From: Alphaproteobacteria bacterium
Lineage (GTDB): Bacteria; Pseudomonadota; Alphaproteobacteria; Acetobacterales; Acetobacteraceae
Assembly (NCBI GenBank): GCA_016869715.1
Contig: VGDM01000017.1
Coordinates: forward strand, 1 to 57,546
DNA length: 57,546 nt
Direction: 5' to 3'
Of the stretch, positions 34,430-43,972 are shown in pieces. The position numbers and the translations under genes are program-made. The notes under the pieces were generated by a model that was not told where the DNA came from, searched no databases, and was given only the letters and a program-made list of their open reading frames with translations. Each line of letters begins with the position of its first letter. The stretch's first letter is position 1.

Positions 34430-35314
34430 ATGCGTGACATCATCTTTCATATCCGCATGTGGCACGTTTTCATTATCCTCATTTCTCTTGTCGGAACGCC
34501 GGCCATGGCGCAGCCGCAAACCATCGCCATTCCGGCCCATCCCGGCGAACAGCCGGTGAACGGGCCAACCGCGCTGAATGCGGTGCTGTGGCAGCCCGCC
34601 GGGCGCGGACCGCATGCCGCGATTATCCTGATGCATGGTTGCGCCGGTATGAATACGCGGGCGGGACAGCCCTTCCCGCGTGATGCGGATTGGGCGCGGC
34701 GCTTGTCGCAGCTTGGCTACCTGGTCTTGCAAGTGGATAGCCTGACGCCGCGCAATGAAGGCAGCCTATGCGGCCAGGGTGGCGATCGTCGTGTACGCGT
34801 GAGTGTGGAACGCGCGCGTGATGCCTATGCCGCGTTGTGGTTTCTACAATCGCGCCCGGATGTGAGGGCGGACCGCATCGCCCTCATGGGTTGGTCCAAT
34901 GGTGGCGGAACGGTGCTTTGGACCTTGTCGCGCGATAATCGCGCGCGCCCTGCGGGGCTGAGGCACGACTTCGCTGCTGGTATCGCCTTTTATCCCGGGT
35001 GCCGCACGCTTTCGGAACGGCGCGATCCCTGGCAGCCCGTGGCACCTATCCTGTTGTTGGTGGGTGAGGCTGATGATTGGACTCCCGCGCCACCCTGCGT
35101 CACACTTGCATCGCAATCCGCTGGGCGCTTGGAACTTCAAACCTATCCTGGCGCTCATCATGATTTTGACGCACCCGATACGCCGCAACGCGTTTTGCGT
35201 GGTGTTGGCGCCACAAGCAGTGGCACGGCTACCATCGGCACGCATCCTGCGGCAAGGGAAGATGCCTTGCGCCGCGTGCCGGAATTCCTCGCGCGCAAGA
35301 TGCCTGCGCGCTAA
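34430..35314 (+). CDS. exported dienelactone hydrolase-like protein
   Basis: A 294-residue alpha/beta hydrolase with a signal peptide (hydrophobic MWHVFIILISLVGTPAMAQ, cleavage after AMA). Features are oxyanion motif IILMHGCAGM, nucleophile elbow GWSNGG, acid residue in GEADDW and His in GAHHDF. It would act in the periplasm on an ester or lactone. Possible starts are TTG 34421, ATG 34430 and ATG 34457; the last two both give a usable signal. Paired cysteines (GSLCGQGG, YPGCRTL, APPCVT) suit an oxidising compartment. Its stop overlaps the benE stop by 4 bp. Confidence 0.82.
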   Translation: MRDIIFHIRMWHVFIILISLVGTPAMAQPQTIAIPAHPGEQPVNGPTALNAVLWQPAGRGPHAAIILMHGCAGMNTRAGQPFPRDADWARRLSQLGYLVLQVDSLTPRNEGSLCGQGGDRRVRVSVERARDAYAALWFLQSRPDVRADRIALMGWSNGGGTVLWTLSRDNRARPAGLRHDFAAGIAFYPGCRTLSERRDPWQPVAPILLLVGEADDWTPAPPCVTLASQSAGRLELQTYPGAHHDFDAPDTPQRVLRGVGATSSGTATIGTHPAAREDALRRVPEFLARKMPAR

Positions 35315-36450
35315 CGCTGCCAGCGAGATAGTGCGAGCATACCGCCACCCGCGAGCAGCCCCCAAAACGCGCCACCAATACCAAGAAACGCGACACCCGA
35401 TGCCGCAATCAGAAAGCAAATCACCGCCGCCTCGCGATCCTTGTCTTCCCGCACTGCGCCCATCAGCGCGCCGGCAAAGGAACCCAGCAAGGCAAGGCCG
35501 GCAACGGCTTCGATCAGGATCGGTGGTGCCACGGCGACCAAGCCACTCGCCATGCCGGCAGCCAAGCCACAAACGGTATAAACCGCCCCCGCCATGACAG
35601 CAGCGGGCCAACGCCGCGCGGGATCAGGCCCGGCGCCATCGCCAGCACACATTGCAGCGGTGATGGCAGCAAGGTTTACCGGATGGCCGCCGAAAGGGGC
35701 CGCGACAAGACTGAAGACTCCCGTGATGGAAAAAAGCGGCCCTGGATCGGGGCGGTAATTATTCGCGCTCAATACCGCCATGCCGGGAATATTCTGTGAC
35801 GCCATGGTCACGATAAAAAGCGGTAGTGCCAAACCTGTCATGGCCGTCAGGGAAAAAACTGGCGTCACCCATTCCGGGCTTGGCGCCCAATTGCCCTGGG
35901 GTATTGGCGCCTCAAGGGCGATGACCACGCCCGCCACAATCACTGCCGCTGGCACTGCGGCCAGCTTGTGCCATCGCCCAGCGATGATCCATGCAGCGAT
36001 GATCGCAAGCGCGGCGATCGGCGCTTCTGCCACCGCGCGCACCGGTGCCAGACAGAGACCAAACAAAATCCCCGCCAGCATGGCATTGGCGAGTGAGGCT
36101 GGAATCGCCGCAACGGCTCTGCCCAAAGGCTTCCATAACCCTGCCAGGATCAGCAACAAGGCGCAGATAATGAAGGCGCCGACTGCTTCCGCGAAGCCGC
36201 TCGCCGGCATGATGGAAGCCGCCATCAGCGCCGCACCAGGTGTGGACCAGGCGCAGCTGATCGGCATGCGCTTCCAAAGCGACAGCAAAATTCCGCAAAG
36301 CCCCATGGCGATGGAAACAGCCATCAGCCCCGATGCTGCCTGAGAGGGGCTTGCACCCATCACCGCAAAACCTTGCAGCACCACTGCGAAAGATGAGGCA
36401 AAACCCACAACCCCCGCCAATAGCCCCGCCGATATTGCGTGCATCGGCAT
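35311..36450 (-). CDS. benE: BenE-family benzoate/H+ symporter-like permease
   Basis: A 379-residue membrane protein with about 11-12 hydrophobic segments and BenE signatures: GFASSFAVVLQGF, the SCAWSTPGAALMA segment, and the conserved FGGHPVNLAAITAAMCAGDGA loop. BenE proteins import aromatic acids such as benzoate with protons. ATG 36450 overlaps the upstream regulator's stop (TGATG), so it is translationally coupled. Being last in the lutB-lutC-smr-xre operon is unusual for this carrier. Confidence 0.87.
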   Translation of the reverse strand: MPMHAISAGLLAGVVGFASSFAVVLQGFAVMGASPSQAASGLMAVSIAMGLCGILLSLWKRMPISCAWSTPGAALMAASIMPASGFAEAVGAFIICALLLILAGLWKPLGRAVAAIPASLANAMLAGILFGLCLAPVRAVAEAPIAALAIIAAWIIAGRWHKLAAVPAAVIVAGVVIALEAPIPQGNWAPSPEWVTPVFSLTAMTGLALPLFIVTMASQNIPGMAVLSANNYRPDPGPLFSITGVFSLVAAPFGGHPVNLAAITAAMCAGDGAGPDPARRWPAAVMAGAVYTVCGLAAGMASGLVAVAPPILIEAVAGLALLGSFAGALMGAVREDKDREAAVICFLIAASGVAFLGIGGAFWGLLAGGGMLALSRWQR

Positions 36451-36818
36451 CAACGTCTTTCCTTTGGTAGCTTGTCCAAGGCAACTTCAATCGCCGTGAT
36501 GGTATCCGGCGTCAGCCTGCGAAAATCCCGCGCGAGGCGATTGGCAAGCGCTGTTGCCTCTGGCGAAAGACCACCGGTTTCAAGCACCACACGCGGATGG
36601 GATAGCCGCGCAAGCCGCGCCAGATCCTCGGCATCATCCCAGATCAGACCGAAGAATTCATTGACCTGATGCACGAGGCCGGCAGAGGGTTGGCCGCGTC
36701 GCCCATGTTCCAGCGCTGAGAGATAGGCAGCAGAAACCTGCAGGGCGGCGGCCAAATCCTTGAGCGCCACACCGCGTTCGGCACGCAATGCGCGGAGCCT
36801 GGCGCCGAAGGGGGTCAT
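36450..36818 (-). CDS. XRE-family transcriptional regulator
   Basis: A 122-residue protein with an N-terminal helix-turn-helix (residues 5-60: RLRALRAERGVALKDLAAAL then VSAAYLSALEHGRRG) and a C-terminal helical region of about 60 residues. It likely regulates its own operon (lut/benE), an inference from position. ATG 36818 overlaps the smr stop by ATGA. A 33-codon upstream extension in the frame lies inside smr and is rejected. Confidence 0.87.
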   Translation of the reverse strand: MTPFGARLRALRAERGVALKDLAAALQVSAAYLSALEHGRRGQPSAGLVHQVNEFFGLIWDDAEDLARLARLSHPRVVLETGGLSPEATALANRLARDFRRLTPDTITAIEVALDKLPKERR

Positions 36819-37354
36819 TTGCGTCGCCGCAGCAACAGATGCACTGCGCCAGTATTCGCTGCATGCGGGTGCGCTGCCGCCAACAACAGACGCCGCATAT
36901 CCGGCGCATTCAGCCAATGCGGCAATTCACGCCGCAGCACGCCACCTTCCGGCGATGAACCACGGCCAGTGATCACCGCCACACAGCGCAACCCATCCAC
37001 GAAAGCATCCTGCAAAAAACCACGCACCGCATCATGCGCTTCCTGCGCGCGACGACCATGCAGATCGAGCGTCCGTTCCGGCTTCATGCGGCCTCGGCGC
37101 AAGGCGCGCCAACGCTTATCATCCAATCCCGCCGGCGTGACATTCACCTGAATGGGCGGTGGCTGCCAGGCTTGCGGTGCAGTGGACTGTACCGCTGGCG
37201 CGGCTTGCGGCGCAGTGACGACCGGCGGCACATCAACCGGTTCAGGCGGTGGCAAAGCGCGTCCGGGAAGCGGGTCCACACGCACCACATAGGCTTGCCA
37301 CAGGGCGCGATCCGCGGCACTCAGCGCGCGGGCGCGGCGACGCGAAAGACTCAT
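36815..37354 (-). CDS. Smr-domain protein
   Basis: A 179-residue protein with a basic N-terminus, a Pro/Ala-rich linker (about 30-75) and a C-terminal Smr domain with TLDLHGRRAQEAHDAV, VITGRGSSPEGGVLR and the LPHWL tail. Smr domains nick DNA or RNA; the stand-alone proteobacterial form is often annotated as an endonuclease (the E. coli relative is SmrA/B-like). It overlaps lutC by 4 bp and xre by 4 bp, so it is embedded in the operon. Confidence 0.9.
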   Translation of the reverse strand: MSLSRRRARALSAADRALWQAYVVRVDPLPGRALPPPEPVDVPPVVTAPQAAPAVQSTAPQAWQPPPIQVNVTPAGLDDKRWRALRRGRMKPERTLDLHGRRAQEAHDAVRGFLQDAFVDGLRCVAVITGRGSSPEGGVLRRELPHWLNAPDMRRLLLAAAHPHAANTGAVHLLLRRRK

Positions 37355-38055
37355 CCCGGCAGCGCGGCGGGATCATCATCCACCAGAATCACATGCAGCC
37401 GCCGCGGCCCATGCGCGCCCAATTCCAGTGTCTGTTCAATATCCGCGCTGCGTGATGGGCCTGTCACCAGCATGACATTGCGCGGCATGAAACCGGCTGT
37501 CACCGCATCCTGTCTTTCCGCGCGCAGCATGTCCCAGGCATCCTCATATGGCCCGGTGACGCGCGATGCACGGAGCACGACAATCTCGGTCTCCGCCAGC
37601 AGATTGAGCGTGGTCGGGCGCGTGGGATCGGATGGCAGCATGAGCGTGCCGGTTTCCGCAATGCCGGCATAACCATGCTGGACGGAGACCAGATCGCTTG
37701 TTTCGGCGCGGCGCGTTTCAAATTCAAGCATTACGCGATCGGACCAGGGCAGCGCCTGCAATTCCGGATGCGGCGCCATGACAAAGCGTGGTGCGAGGTT
37801 TTGTTGCGAAAGATATTCCGCCACCGCGCCGGGAATATCCTTCACATCAGCCACGCGCGTGATGCTGCCGAATTCCTTTTCCACATTGGCGATGAAAAGC
37901 CTGATCTGATCAGGCCGCGGCACGCGCGACCGTGCGGGAATCAAATGCCTGGGCCGCGCCATCATCCGCGCTTCCAGCATCGCACGATGATCAGCGGGCA
38001 GTGGGCCGCGCCTCAAGCCGCGACGAATGGCATTCAGGATCGCTTCCTTGCCCAT
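37351..38055 (-). CDS. lutC: LutC/YkgG-family lactate utilisation protein
   Basis: A 234-residue LUD-domain protein with the ISOCOT-like fold: VQHGYAGIAETGTLML (the AETGT motif), NLLAETEIVVL, GPSRSADIEQTLELGAHGP and the C-terminal VILVDD. LutC works with LutA and LutB to oxidise L-lactate in Bacillus and related pathways. It starts three bases after the lutB stop. No LutA Fe-S oxidoreductase is in the window. Confidence 0.9.
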   Translation of the reverse strand: MGKEAILNAIRRGLRRGPLPADHRAMLEARMMARPRHLIPARSRVPRPDQIRLFIANVEKEFGSITRVADVKDIPGAVAEYLSQQNLAPRFVMAPHPELQALPWSDRVMLEFETRRAETSDLVSVQHGYAGIAETGTLMLPSDPTRPTTLNLLAETEIVVLRASRVTGPYEDAWDMLRAERQDAVTAGFMPRNVMLVTGPSRSADIEQTLELGAHGPRRLHVILVDDDPAALPG

Positions 38056-38058
38056 CGC

Positions 38059-39483
38059 TCAGGCCCCGCGCTTGGTTTTGGTGTAGCGATCCATGAAGGT
38101 GCCACCTTCCGGCACCGGCAAATCGCGTCCCTGCGTCCAACCGCCAGCCAACGGCAGAGACCGAAACGCCCCCTTGCCCTGCGCCAACATGCCAAGCGCG
38201 CCGACGGCCCATTTCGTCACCATGCGATAGAGCGTTGGTCTCTGAGCGACATAAACCCAAAGCCCAAGATTACGACGCACCGCAACGGGCGACAAATGCC
38301 GCTCAAACTCCCGTTCACGCCAATGGCGCATCATTTTCGGCAGTGGAATCTTGACCGGGCAGACGGCTTCGCAGCGCCCACAGAACGTCGAGGCATTGGG
38401 CAAATGCCCTGCCTTATCCACGCCAATCAGCGTTGGCGTCAGCACGCTTCCCATCGGGCCAGGATAGACCCAGCCATAGGCATGCCCGCCCGTCACGCCA
38501 TAGACCGGGCAGTGATTCATGCAGGCGGCGCAGCGGATACAGCGCAGCATTTCCTGAAATTCCGTGCCGAACATATTGGAACGGCCATTATCAATCAGCA
38601 CCACATGATATTGCTCCGGCCCATCCAAATCGCCAGGCCGACGGCCACCCGTGGAAAAAGTGGTATAGACAGAAAAATCCTGCCCCGTGGCGGAACGGGC
38701 CAAAAGCCGCAGTAGCGCACAGGCATCATTCAGCGTCGGCACCATTTTCTCGATGCTGGCGAGTGCGACATGCACACGCGGCAGGGTTTGTGTCAGATCG
38801 CCATTGCCTTCATTCGTGACAATCACGCTACTGCCCGATTCCGCAATCAGGAAATTCGCACCCGTAATGCCGACATCAGCGGTCAGGAAGCGGTTGCGCA
38901 GTTTTGTCCGCGCTTCCGTCAGAATATCGCGTCTTTCGCTGAATACGCGATCCTTGGGCAAATCCGTGTGCATCTCACGGAAGGATTTTTCCCAATCTTC
39001 CCGATTCAAGTGAAACGCCGGCGCGATGATGTGGGAAGGATGTTCACGACGAAGCTGGATGATGTATTCGCCGAGATCGGTTTCAACCGGTTCAATCCCA
39101 TGCGCTTCCAAATGGTCATTGATCCCGAGTTCCTCGGAGATCATGGATTTGCCCTTGGTGACGGTCTTCGCTCCGGCATTCCGGCAAATCTCAAGCACCG
39201 CTGCGCGGGCTTCTTCCGCAGTGGAGCACCAATGCACCTTGCCGCCAGCGGCTTCCACATTGGCGGCATAGGTTTCCAGATAGAAATCCAGATTCGCGAG
39301 AGTGTGGTTCTTGATGTCGCGCCCGATCTCTCGCAGCTGTTCGAATTCCGGCAGGCGCGCAACCGCATCGCCGCGGCGTTGCAGGAAGGCGCCCTTGGCC
39401 TTGCCCAAAGCCTTTTGCAGCCCGGCATCGCCAATGGCGCGGGCGGCGTTTTCCTTAAATTGCGGCGAAGTGATCTGAACCAC
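38059..39483 (-). CDS. lutB: LutB iron-sulfur lactate utilisation protein
   Basis: A 474-residue protein combining an N-terminal LUD domain (AKTVTKGKSMISEELGIN, GITGANFLIAESGSSVIVTN) with a ferredoxin-like 2[4Fe-4S] segment (CIRCAACMNHCPVYG and CGRCEAVCPVKIP) and a C-terminal tail. It is the electron-transfer subunit of the LutABC lactate oxidation system. The GTG start at 39483 (MVQITSPQF) gives the family N-terminus; 86 further codons upstream are low-complexity and rejected. First gene of the lutB-lutC-smr-xre-benE operon. Confidence 0.9.
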   Translation of the reverse strand: MVQITSPQFKENAARAIGDAGLQKALGKAKGAFLQRRGDAVARLPEFEQLREIGRDIKNHTLANLDFYLETYAANVEAAGGKVHWCSTAEEARAAVLEICRNAGAKTVTKGKSMISEELGINDHLEAHGIEPVETDLGEYIIQLRREHPSHIIAPAFHLNREDWEKSFREMHTDLPKDRVFSERRDILTEARTKLRNRFLTADVGITGANFLIAESGSSVIVTNEGNGDLTQTLPRVHVALASIEKMVPTLNDACALLRLLARSATGQDFSVYTTFSTGGRRPGDLDGPEQYHVVLIDNGRSNMFGTEFQEMLRCIRCAACMNHCPVYGVTGGHAYGWVYPGPMGSVLTPTLIGVDKAGHLPNASTFCGRCEAVCPVKIPLPKMMRHWREREFERHLSPVAVRRNLGLWVYVAQRPTLYRMVTKWAVGALGMLAQGKGAFRSLPLAGGWTQGRDLPVPEGGTFMDRYTKTKRGA

Positions 39484-39618
39484 GGCGGTAACCCTATTGC
39501 GTTTGCGAAGCAGTCTAGCGCAACCGGCGCGTTTGGTCAGGGGGGTTTGCGCGCGGCCATCACCTTTCCTAACCTGCCCCGAGCTTTTTGGGGAGGAAAT
39601 CATGGCAGGGGTTTTGGC

Positions 39619-39984
39619 ATGAATATCGCGGCTTTGCCCGCCCGCGCCGCCGCCGCGCCGGGTCTGGCGCGCTGGGGGCGTGATCTGACGGTGGATGTAT
39701 TCTTCAGCATTGGCGATGCCGCCTGGATCCTTGCCATCCACAAGGGTGTGCTGATCTCAGCCAATCCAGCCCCCGCCCTGATGCCGAGCTATGACCTGGC
39801 GATCCGCGCGGGCGCCGAGGATTTCGCGCGCTTTCTGCAAGACCCGCCACCGCCCGGCTGGCATGACATTATGGGGCTAATGCGGCTTGGCACCTTCAAG
39901 GTGGAAGGCAATGTCGCGCTCTTTATGGCGCATATTTTCTGGTTCAAGGGCGTGCTCGCCCTACTCAGGGAGCCCCGCGCATGA
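39619..39984 (+). CDS. small SCP2-like lipid-binding-domain protein
   Basis: A 121-residue protein beginning MNIAALPARAAA. The central part (DVFFSIGDAAWILAIHKGVL, DLAIRAGAEDFARFL, IMGLMRLGTFKVEGNVALFM) has the spacing of an SCP2 sterol/lipid-binding domain but is short. It overlaps the next start by ATGA, so the two products probably act together. An ATG at 39602 meets an immediate stop, which fixes 39619 as the start. Function beyond hydrophobic ligand binding is not readable. Confidence 0.65.
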   Translation: MNIAALPARAAAAPGLARWGRDLTVDVFFSIGDAAWILAIHKGVLISANPAPALMPSYDLAIRAGAEDFARFLQDPPPPGWHDIMGLMRLGTFKVEGNVALFMAHIFWFKGVLALLREPRA

Positions 39985-40814
39985 TCGAAGCCATTACCGG
40001 GCGCTATATGCACTTGGAAATCGAAGGCCGTGCGCATCGGCTGTATTTTGAGGAAGCGGGCCGGGGCATCCCGCTTCTGCTGCTGCACACGGCGGGCAGT
40101 GACGGCAGGCAATGGCGCGGCCTGTTGAATGATGCGGAAGTGACAGCGCGTTTTCGCTGCGTGACCTTTGACATGCCCTGGCACGGTAAATCCAGCCCGC
40201 CCGAGGGGTGGGAGCGTGAGACCTATCAGCTCACCACCGCACGCTATACGGGCATGATCATGGCGGTGGCGCGCGCCCTTGGCCTCGATCGGCCCGTGGT
40301 GATGGGGTGTTCGATTGGCGGGCGCATTGTACTGGATTTGGCAGCCGAACACGCGGATGAATTGCGCGGCGTGATCGGCCTGCAATCGGCAGCGTTTCTC
40401 TCACCCTATTACGATACAGCCTGGCTGCATCACCCGCATGTGCATGGTGGTGAGGTGTGTGGTGGCATTATCTCTGGCTTGATTGGTCCGCATGCACCGG
40501 AAGCGTCGCGTTGGGAAACCCTCTGGCATTATATGCAGGGCGGACCAGGCGTGTTTCGCGGCGATCTGCATTTCTACAAGGGGGAGGGCGATTTGCGCCC
40601 GAAGCTCACGCGCATTGATCCCAAGCGCTGCCCTGTGCATATGTTGACCGGCAATTATGATTATTCCTGCAAGCCCGAGGATACGGAGGCAACCGCCGCC
40701 GCCATCCCCGGCGCCAAGGTGCAAATCATGAAGGGCCTGGGCCATTTCCCGATGAGTGAGGATTACGCGGCGCTGCGCCCCTATCTTTTGCCGGTATTGG
40801 CCGAGTTCACTTAA
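39981..40814 (+). CDS. alpha/beta hydrolase
   Basis: A 277-residue alpha/beta hydrolase with oxyanion motif LLLLHTAGSDGRQW, nucleophile elbow GCSIGGRI (Ser near 110), acid in LTGNYDYSC and His in GLGHFPMSED. It could be a lactonase, ester hydrolase or C-C bond hydrolase. Translational coupling (ATGA) to the SCP2-like gene suggests a hydrophobic or lipid-like substrate, by inference. It converges on the FAD oxidase gene. Confidence 0.85.
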   Translation: MIEAITGRYMHLEIEGRAHRLYFEEAGRGIPLLLLHTAGSDGRQWRGLLNDAEVTARFRCVTFDMPWHGKSSPPEGWERETYQLTTARYTGMIMAVARALGLDRPVVMGCSIGGRIVLDLAAEHADELRGVIGLQSAAFLSPYYDTAWLHHPHVHGGEVCGGIISGLIGPHAPEASRWETLWHYMQGGPGVFRGDLHFYKGEGDLRPKLTRIDPKRCPVHMLTGNYDYSCKPEDTEATAAAIPGAKVQIMKGLGHFPMSEDYAALRPYLLPVLAEFT

Positions 40815-40815
40815 G

Positions 40816-40832
40816 GCCGCGCATCACGCGGC
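40816..40832. terminator. short hairpin between convergent genes
   Basis: The 6-bp stem GCCGCG / CGCGGC with a CATCA loop begins just after the hydrolase stop and overlaps the last codons of the convergent oxidase gene. No T run is present; it may be a weak terminator. Confidence 0.3.
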
Positions 40833-42146
40833 GAGCCGATCAATCCTATCACGCAGGCTATACCAACCGCCGATGATGGGCAGGAACCAATTCGGGTTGC
40901 CGTTGTAAAGAGCAACCGTCGGGAATTCCAAACCATCAAGCGCGAAGCGCTGATTGGCGGCACCAGCAATTTTCAGCGCGGCGTTATGGCCAAGCCAGGT
41001 TGCCATGGCAACGCCTGAACCCTGGCAGCCTGCCGCGTAATGTATGCCGTCCTGCACGCCAATATGCGGCAGAAAATCAAAGGTGAAGGCGACATTGCCC
41101 GTCCAGGCATGGGTGATTTTCACCTTGCTGAGTTCCGGGAAAACCGCGGTCATGAAGCCATGCAAGCGCGGCGCGGCTGCTTCCGGCGCATTGGGGCCGA
41201 AGCGTGCGCGGCCGCCCCATAGAATGCGATTACCATAAGGCGCCGGCCGAAAATAATTCAGCACGCGCTTGGTATCGCTGATCATACGCCTTCCTGGGAA
41301 AAGCCGATCAATCGTCTCAGCCGGCAATTCCTCGGTCGCGATGATATAGGACGCGACAGGGATCATGCGCCGCGCGAGCCAGGGCATGGCACTTTGGCCA
41401 TCCGCACCGCGCGAATAGCCATTGGTCGCGACCAGCACGGCATCGGCGTGCAATTCGCCGCGATTGGTCGCGATGCGAAAGCCCGATCCATCGGCGCGAA
41501 TGCCGCCGACACGCGTTTCATCCACCAGCCTGGCGCCGGCACGTTCTGCCGCCGCCGCAAGCCCGCGCGCATATTTGCCGGGGTGGATGCTGCCGGTGGC
41601 TCCAGCCTTCATACCGCCGCGATAATGGTCTGATCCCAGCGCCTCGTGCTGGCGCGATGGCGGCAGCATTTCCGTGGGTAGGCCGGTAACTTCCGCGATG
41701 TAATCGGCTTGCCGCGCCAGCATATCGTAATGCTTGCGCGTCCAGGCCGCGACAAAGCGCCCGCAGCGCATATAGTCGCAATCAATCCCCTCTCGCGCGA
41801 TGGTTTCTTCAATGAAGGGAAAGGAGGCAGCCGCAGCCATAACGATATTGCGCGCCCGTTCAGTACCAAGCTTTTCCTTGAGCGCCGTTCTTGCCACCTT
41901 GAGCCCACCTGACACCATCCCCCCATTGCGTGAGGATGCACCCCAGCCGATGCGTTCCGCATCCAGCACCATCACCTGATGGCCGAGCCGTGCCAGGCTG
42001 AGTGCGGCGGAAAGCCCAGCATAGCCGCCGCCAATCACTGCAACCGGCGTGTGATCGGGCAGCGTATTGTCGCGTTTCGGCGGTTCGGCGGCTTCCCACC
42101 ACCAGGGGCTGGTCTTGAAGCCTGGAGCGAAGAGAGTGCTGCTCAT
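40824..42146 (-). CDS. FAD-dependent amine/amino-acid oxidase (DAO family)
   Basis: A 440-residue DAO-fold flavoprotein with N-terminal FAD motif VAVIGGGYAGLSAALSLARL at about 32, the GASSRNGGMVSGG segment, ATNGYSRGADG and a C-terminal GCQGSGVAMATWLG. The N-terminus (SPWWWEAAEPP) and layout match the gamma-glutamylputrescine oxidase (PuuB)-like group, which oxidises secondary or primary amines. It is followed upstream by the acyl-CoA ligase gene in the same direction (4 bp), so both may be co-transcribed. Confidence 0.85.
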   Translation of the reverse strand: MSSTLFAPGFKTSPWWWEAAEPPKRDNTLPDHTPVAVIGGGYAGLSAALSLARLGHQVMVLDAERIGWGASSRNGGMVSGGLKVARTALKEKLGTERARNIVMAAAASFPFIEETIAREGIDCDYMRCGRFVAAWTRKHYDMLARQADYIAEVTGLPTEMLPPSRQHEALGSDHYRGGMKAGATGSIHPGKYARGLAAAAERAGARLVDETRVGGIRADGSGFRIATNRGELHADAVLVATNGYSRGADGQSAMPWLARRMIPVASYIIATEELPAETIDRLFPGRRMISDTKRVLNYFRPAPYGNRILWGGRARFGPNAPEAAAPRLHGFMTAVFPELSKVKITHAWTGNVAFTFDFLPHIGVQDGIHYAAGCQGSGVAMATWLGHNAALKIAGAANQRFALDGLEFPTVALYNGNPNWFLPIIGGWYSLRDRIDRLAA

Positions 42147-42150
42147 TGTC

Positions 42151-43845
42151 TTAGGCTGTCTTCGCTTCTTGCAGGCCCAATTCGCGCGTCATTTCATCGC
42201 GCATGATGAATTTCTGCATCTTGCCAGTGACGGTCATGGGGAAGCTCTCCACAAACTTGATATGCCGCGGCACCTTGTAATGCGCGATCTGCCCTGCACA
42301 GAAGTCGCGCACATCATTTGCGGTCAGATGTTCATGCGCGCGCAACTTGATCCAGGCGCAGAGTTCCTCACCAAAGCGCTGATCCGGTACGCCGAATACC
42401 TGCACATCTTCGATCTTTGGATGGCGATAGAGGAATTCTTCGACCTCTCGCGGGTAGATGTTTTCACCACCGCGAATGACCAAATCCTTGATACGGCCCA
42501 CGATATTGCAAAAACCCTCGTCATCAATCGTCGCCAGATCGCCGGTATGCATCCAACGCGCCGCATCAATGGCTTGCGCGGTGCGTTCGGAGTCTTCCCA
42601 ATAGCCCAGCATGACCGCATAGCCGCGCGTGCAGAGCTCGCCCGGCATACCGCGCGGCACGATACGACCCTCGCTATCAACGATCTTCACTTCCAGATGT
42701 GGCTGCACGCGCCCCACGGTGGAAACGCGGCGATCGAGCGGATCATCCACGCTGGTCTGGAAGCTGACGGGGCTGGTTTCAGTCATCCCATAGGCGATGG
42801 TGATTTCGCGCAAATTCATGCTGTCAACCGCGCGGCGCATCACTTCAATTGGGCAAGGCGCGCCTGCCATAATGCCAGTGCGCAGCGATGAAAGATCGAA
42901 GCTTGCGAATTGCGGATGTTCCATTTGCGCGATGAACATGGTGGGCACGCCATGCAGGCCGGTGCAGCGTTCCTCTGCCACGGTTTGCAGCGTTGCCAGT
43001 GGATCAAAACCCTCACCGGGATAGACCATGGCGGTACCATGCGTGGTGCAAGCCAGATTGCCCAGCACCATGCCAAAGCAATGATAAAGCGGCACGGGAA
43101 TGCACAGCTTATCCTGCGGCGTCAGCTTCATCGCTTCCCCGATGAAAAAGCCGTTATTCAGGATGTTATGATGCGTCAGCGTCGCCCCCTTCGGCGCGCC
43201 GGTCGTGCCGGACGTGAATTGGATATTGATGGGATCATCAAATTGCAGCTTGCCGGCCAATTCGCGCAGCCGTTCATGATGCTCTGCCGCGCCCATTTCC
43301 AGAATACTGTGAAAGGGGATCATGCCTGGTGACGGGTTCGCGTTGATTTCAACTACCATCTCAAGCTTTGGAAGTTTCTCTGCCGTCAGCCGGCCCGGCA
43401 AGGCGCGCGCCAATTCCGGCGCCAGCGTATTCACCATGCCGACGTAGTCAGATGTCTTGAAGCGTGTCGCGATAATCAGCGCGCGGCAGCCAACCTTGTT
43501 CAGCGCATATTCTAATTCGGAAAGCCGATAAGCCGGATTGATATTCACCAGCACCAGCCCCGCCTTGGCGGTGGCAAACTGCGTAGTCACCCATTCGGCA
43601 TTATTGGGCGACCAGATCCCAACGCGATCACCCGGTTGCAGCCCCAGTGCCAGCAACCCGGCGGCGAAGGCATCCACCTTCGCGCCCAATTCAGCATAGC
43701 TCCAGCGAATGCCTTGCTGGCGCACGATCAATCCTGGCCGATCACCCCATCGGGCAACGGTCCTTTCGAAATTCAGGCCAATTGTCTCACCGATCAAGGC
43801 TTGGGTGCTTTGGCCGGTCACATAGCTAAGGGCGGGGCTGGTCAT
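42151..43845 (-). CDS. AMP-forming acyl-CoA synthetase
   Basis: A 564-residue acyl-adenylate-forming enzyme. P-loop-like [18 protein letters not shown] is near 195, AYGMTETSP near 335, [12 protein letters not shown] and the [13 protein letters not shown] hinge follow, and the catalytic Lys is in [12 protein letters not shown] near the C-terminus. It converts a medium- or branched-chain carboxylate to its CoA thioester. It diverges from isovaleryl-CoA dehydrogenase; this pairing is common in leucine/isovalerate (liu) loci and suggests branched short acids as substrate. ATG 43845 is chosen; nine extra codons upstream lack a ribosome site. Confidence 0.88.
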   Translation of the reverse strand: MTSPALSYVTGQSTQALIGETIGLNFERTVARWGDRPGLIVRQQGIRWSYAELGAKVDAFAAGLLALGLQPGDRVGIWSPNNAEWVTTQFATAKAGLVLVNINPAYRLSELEYALNKVGCRALIIATRFKTSDYVGMVNTLAPELARALPGRLTAEKLPKLEMVVEINANPSPGMIPFHSILEMGAAEHHERLRELAGKLQFDDPINIQFTSGTTGAPKGATLTHHNILNNGFFIGEAMKLTPQDKLCIPVPLYHCFGMVLGNLACTTHGTAMVYPGEGFDPLATLQTVAEERCTGLHGVPTMFIAQMEHPQFASFDLSSLRTGIMAGAPCPIEVMRRAVDSMNLREITIAYGMTETSPVSFQTSVDDPLDRRVSTVGRVQPHLEVKIVDSEGRIVPRGMPGELCTRGYAVMLGYWEDSERTAQAIDAARWMHTGDLATIDDEGFCNIVGRIKDLVIRGGENIYPREVEEFLYRHPKIEDVQVFGVPDQRFGEELCAWIKLRAHEHLTANDVRDFCAGQIAHYKVPRHIKFVESFPMTVTGKMQKFIMRDEMTRELGLQEAKTA

Positions 43846-43972
43846 TCCTATTCTCCCTGGGCTTTGTCGCAATCTTGGCGGGACAGGGAAAAGTTTGCAA
43901 TATTTGCTTGGCCTGGGCGGCGCCTGCGCCTATTCTGGGAGCAACAATTTTGACAAACGCGACAGGTTGAGC

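Noticed and set aside
42151..43845. Possibility that this ligase replaces the broken aliA
   Set aside because: It is clustered with isovaleryl-CoA dehydrogenase and lacks close AliA resemblance in the N-terminal third; branched short acids are a better guess.
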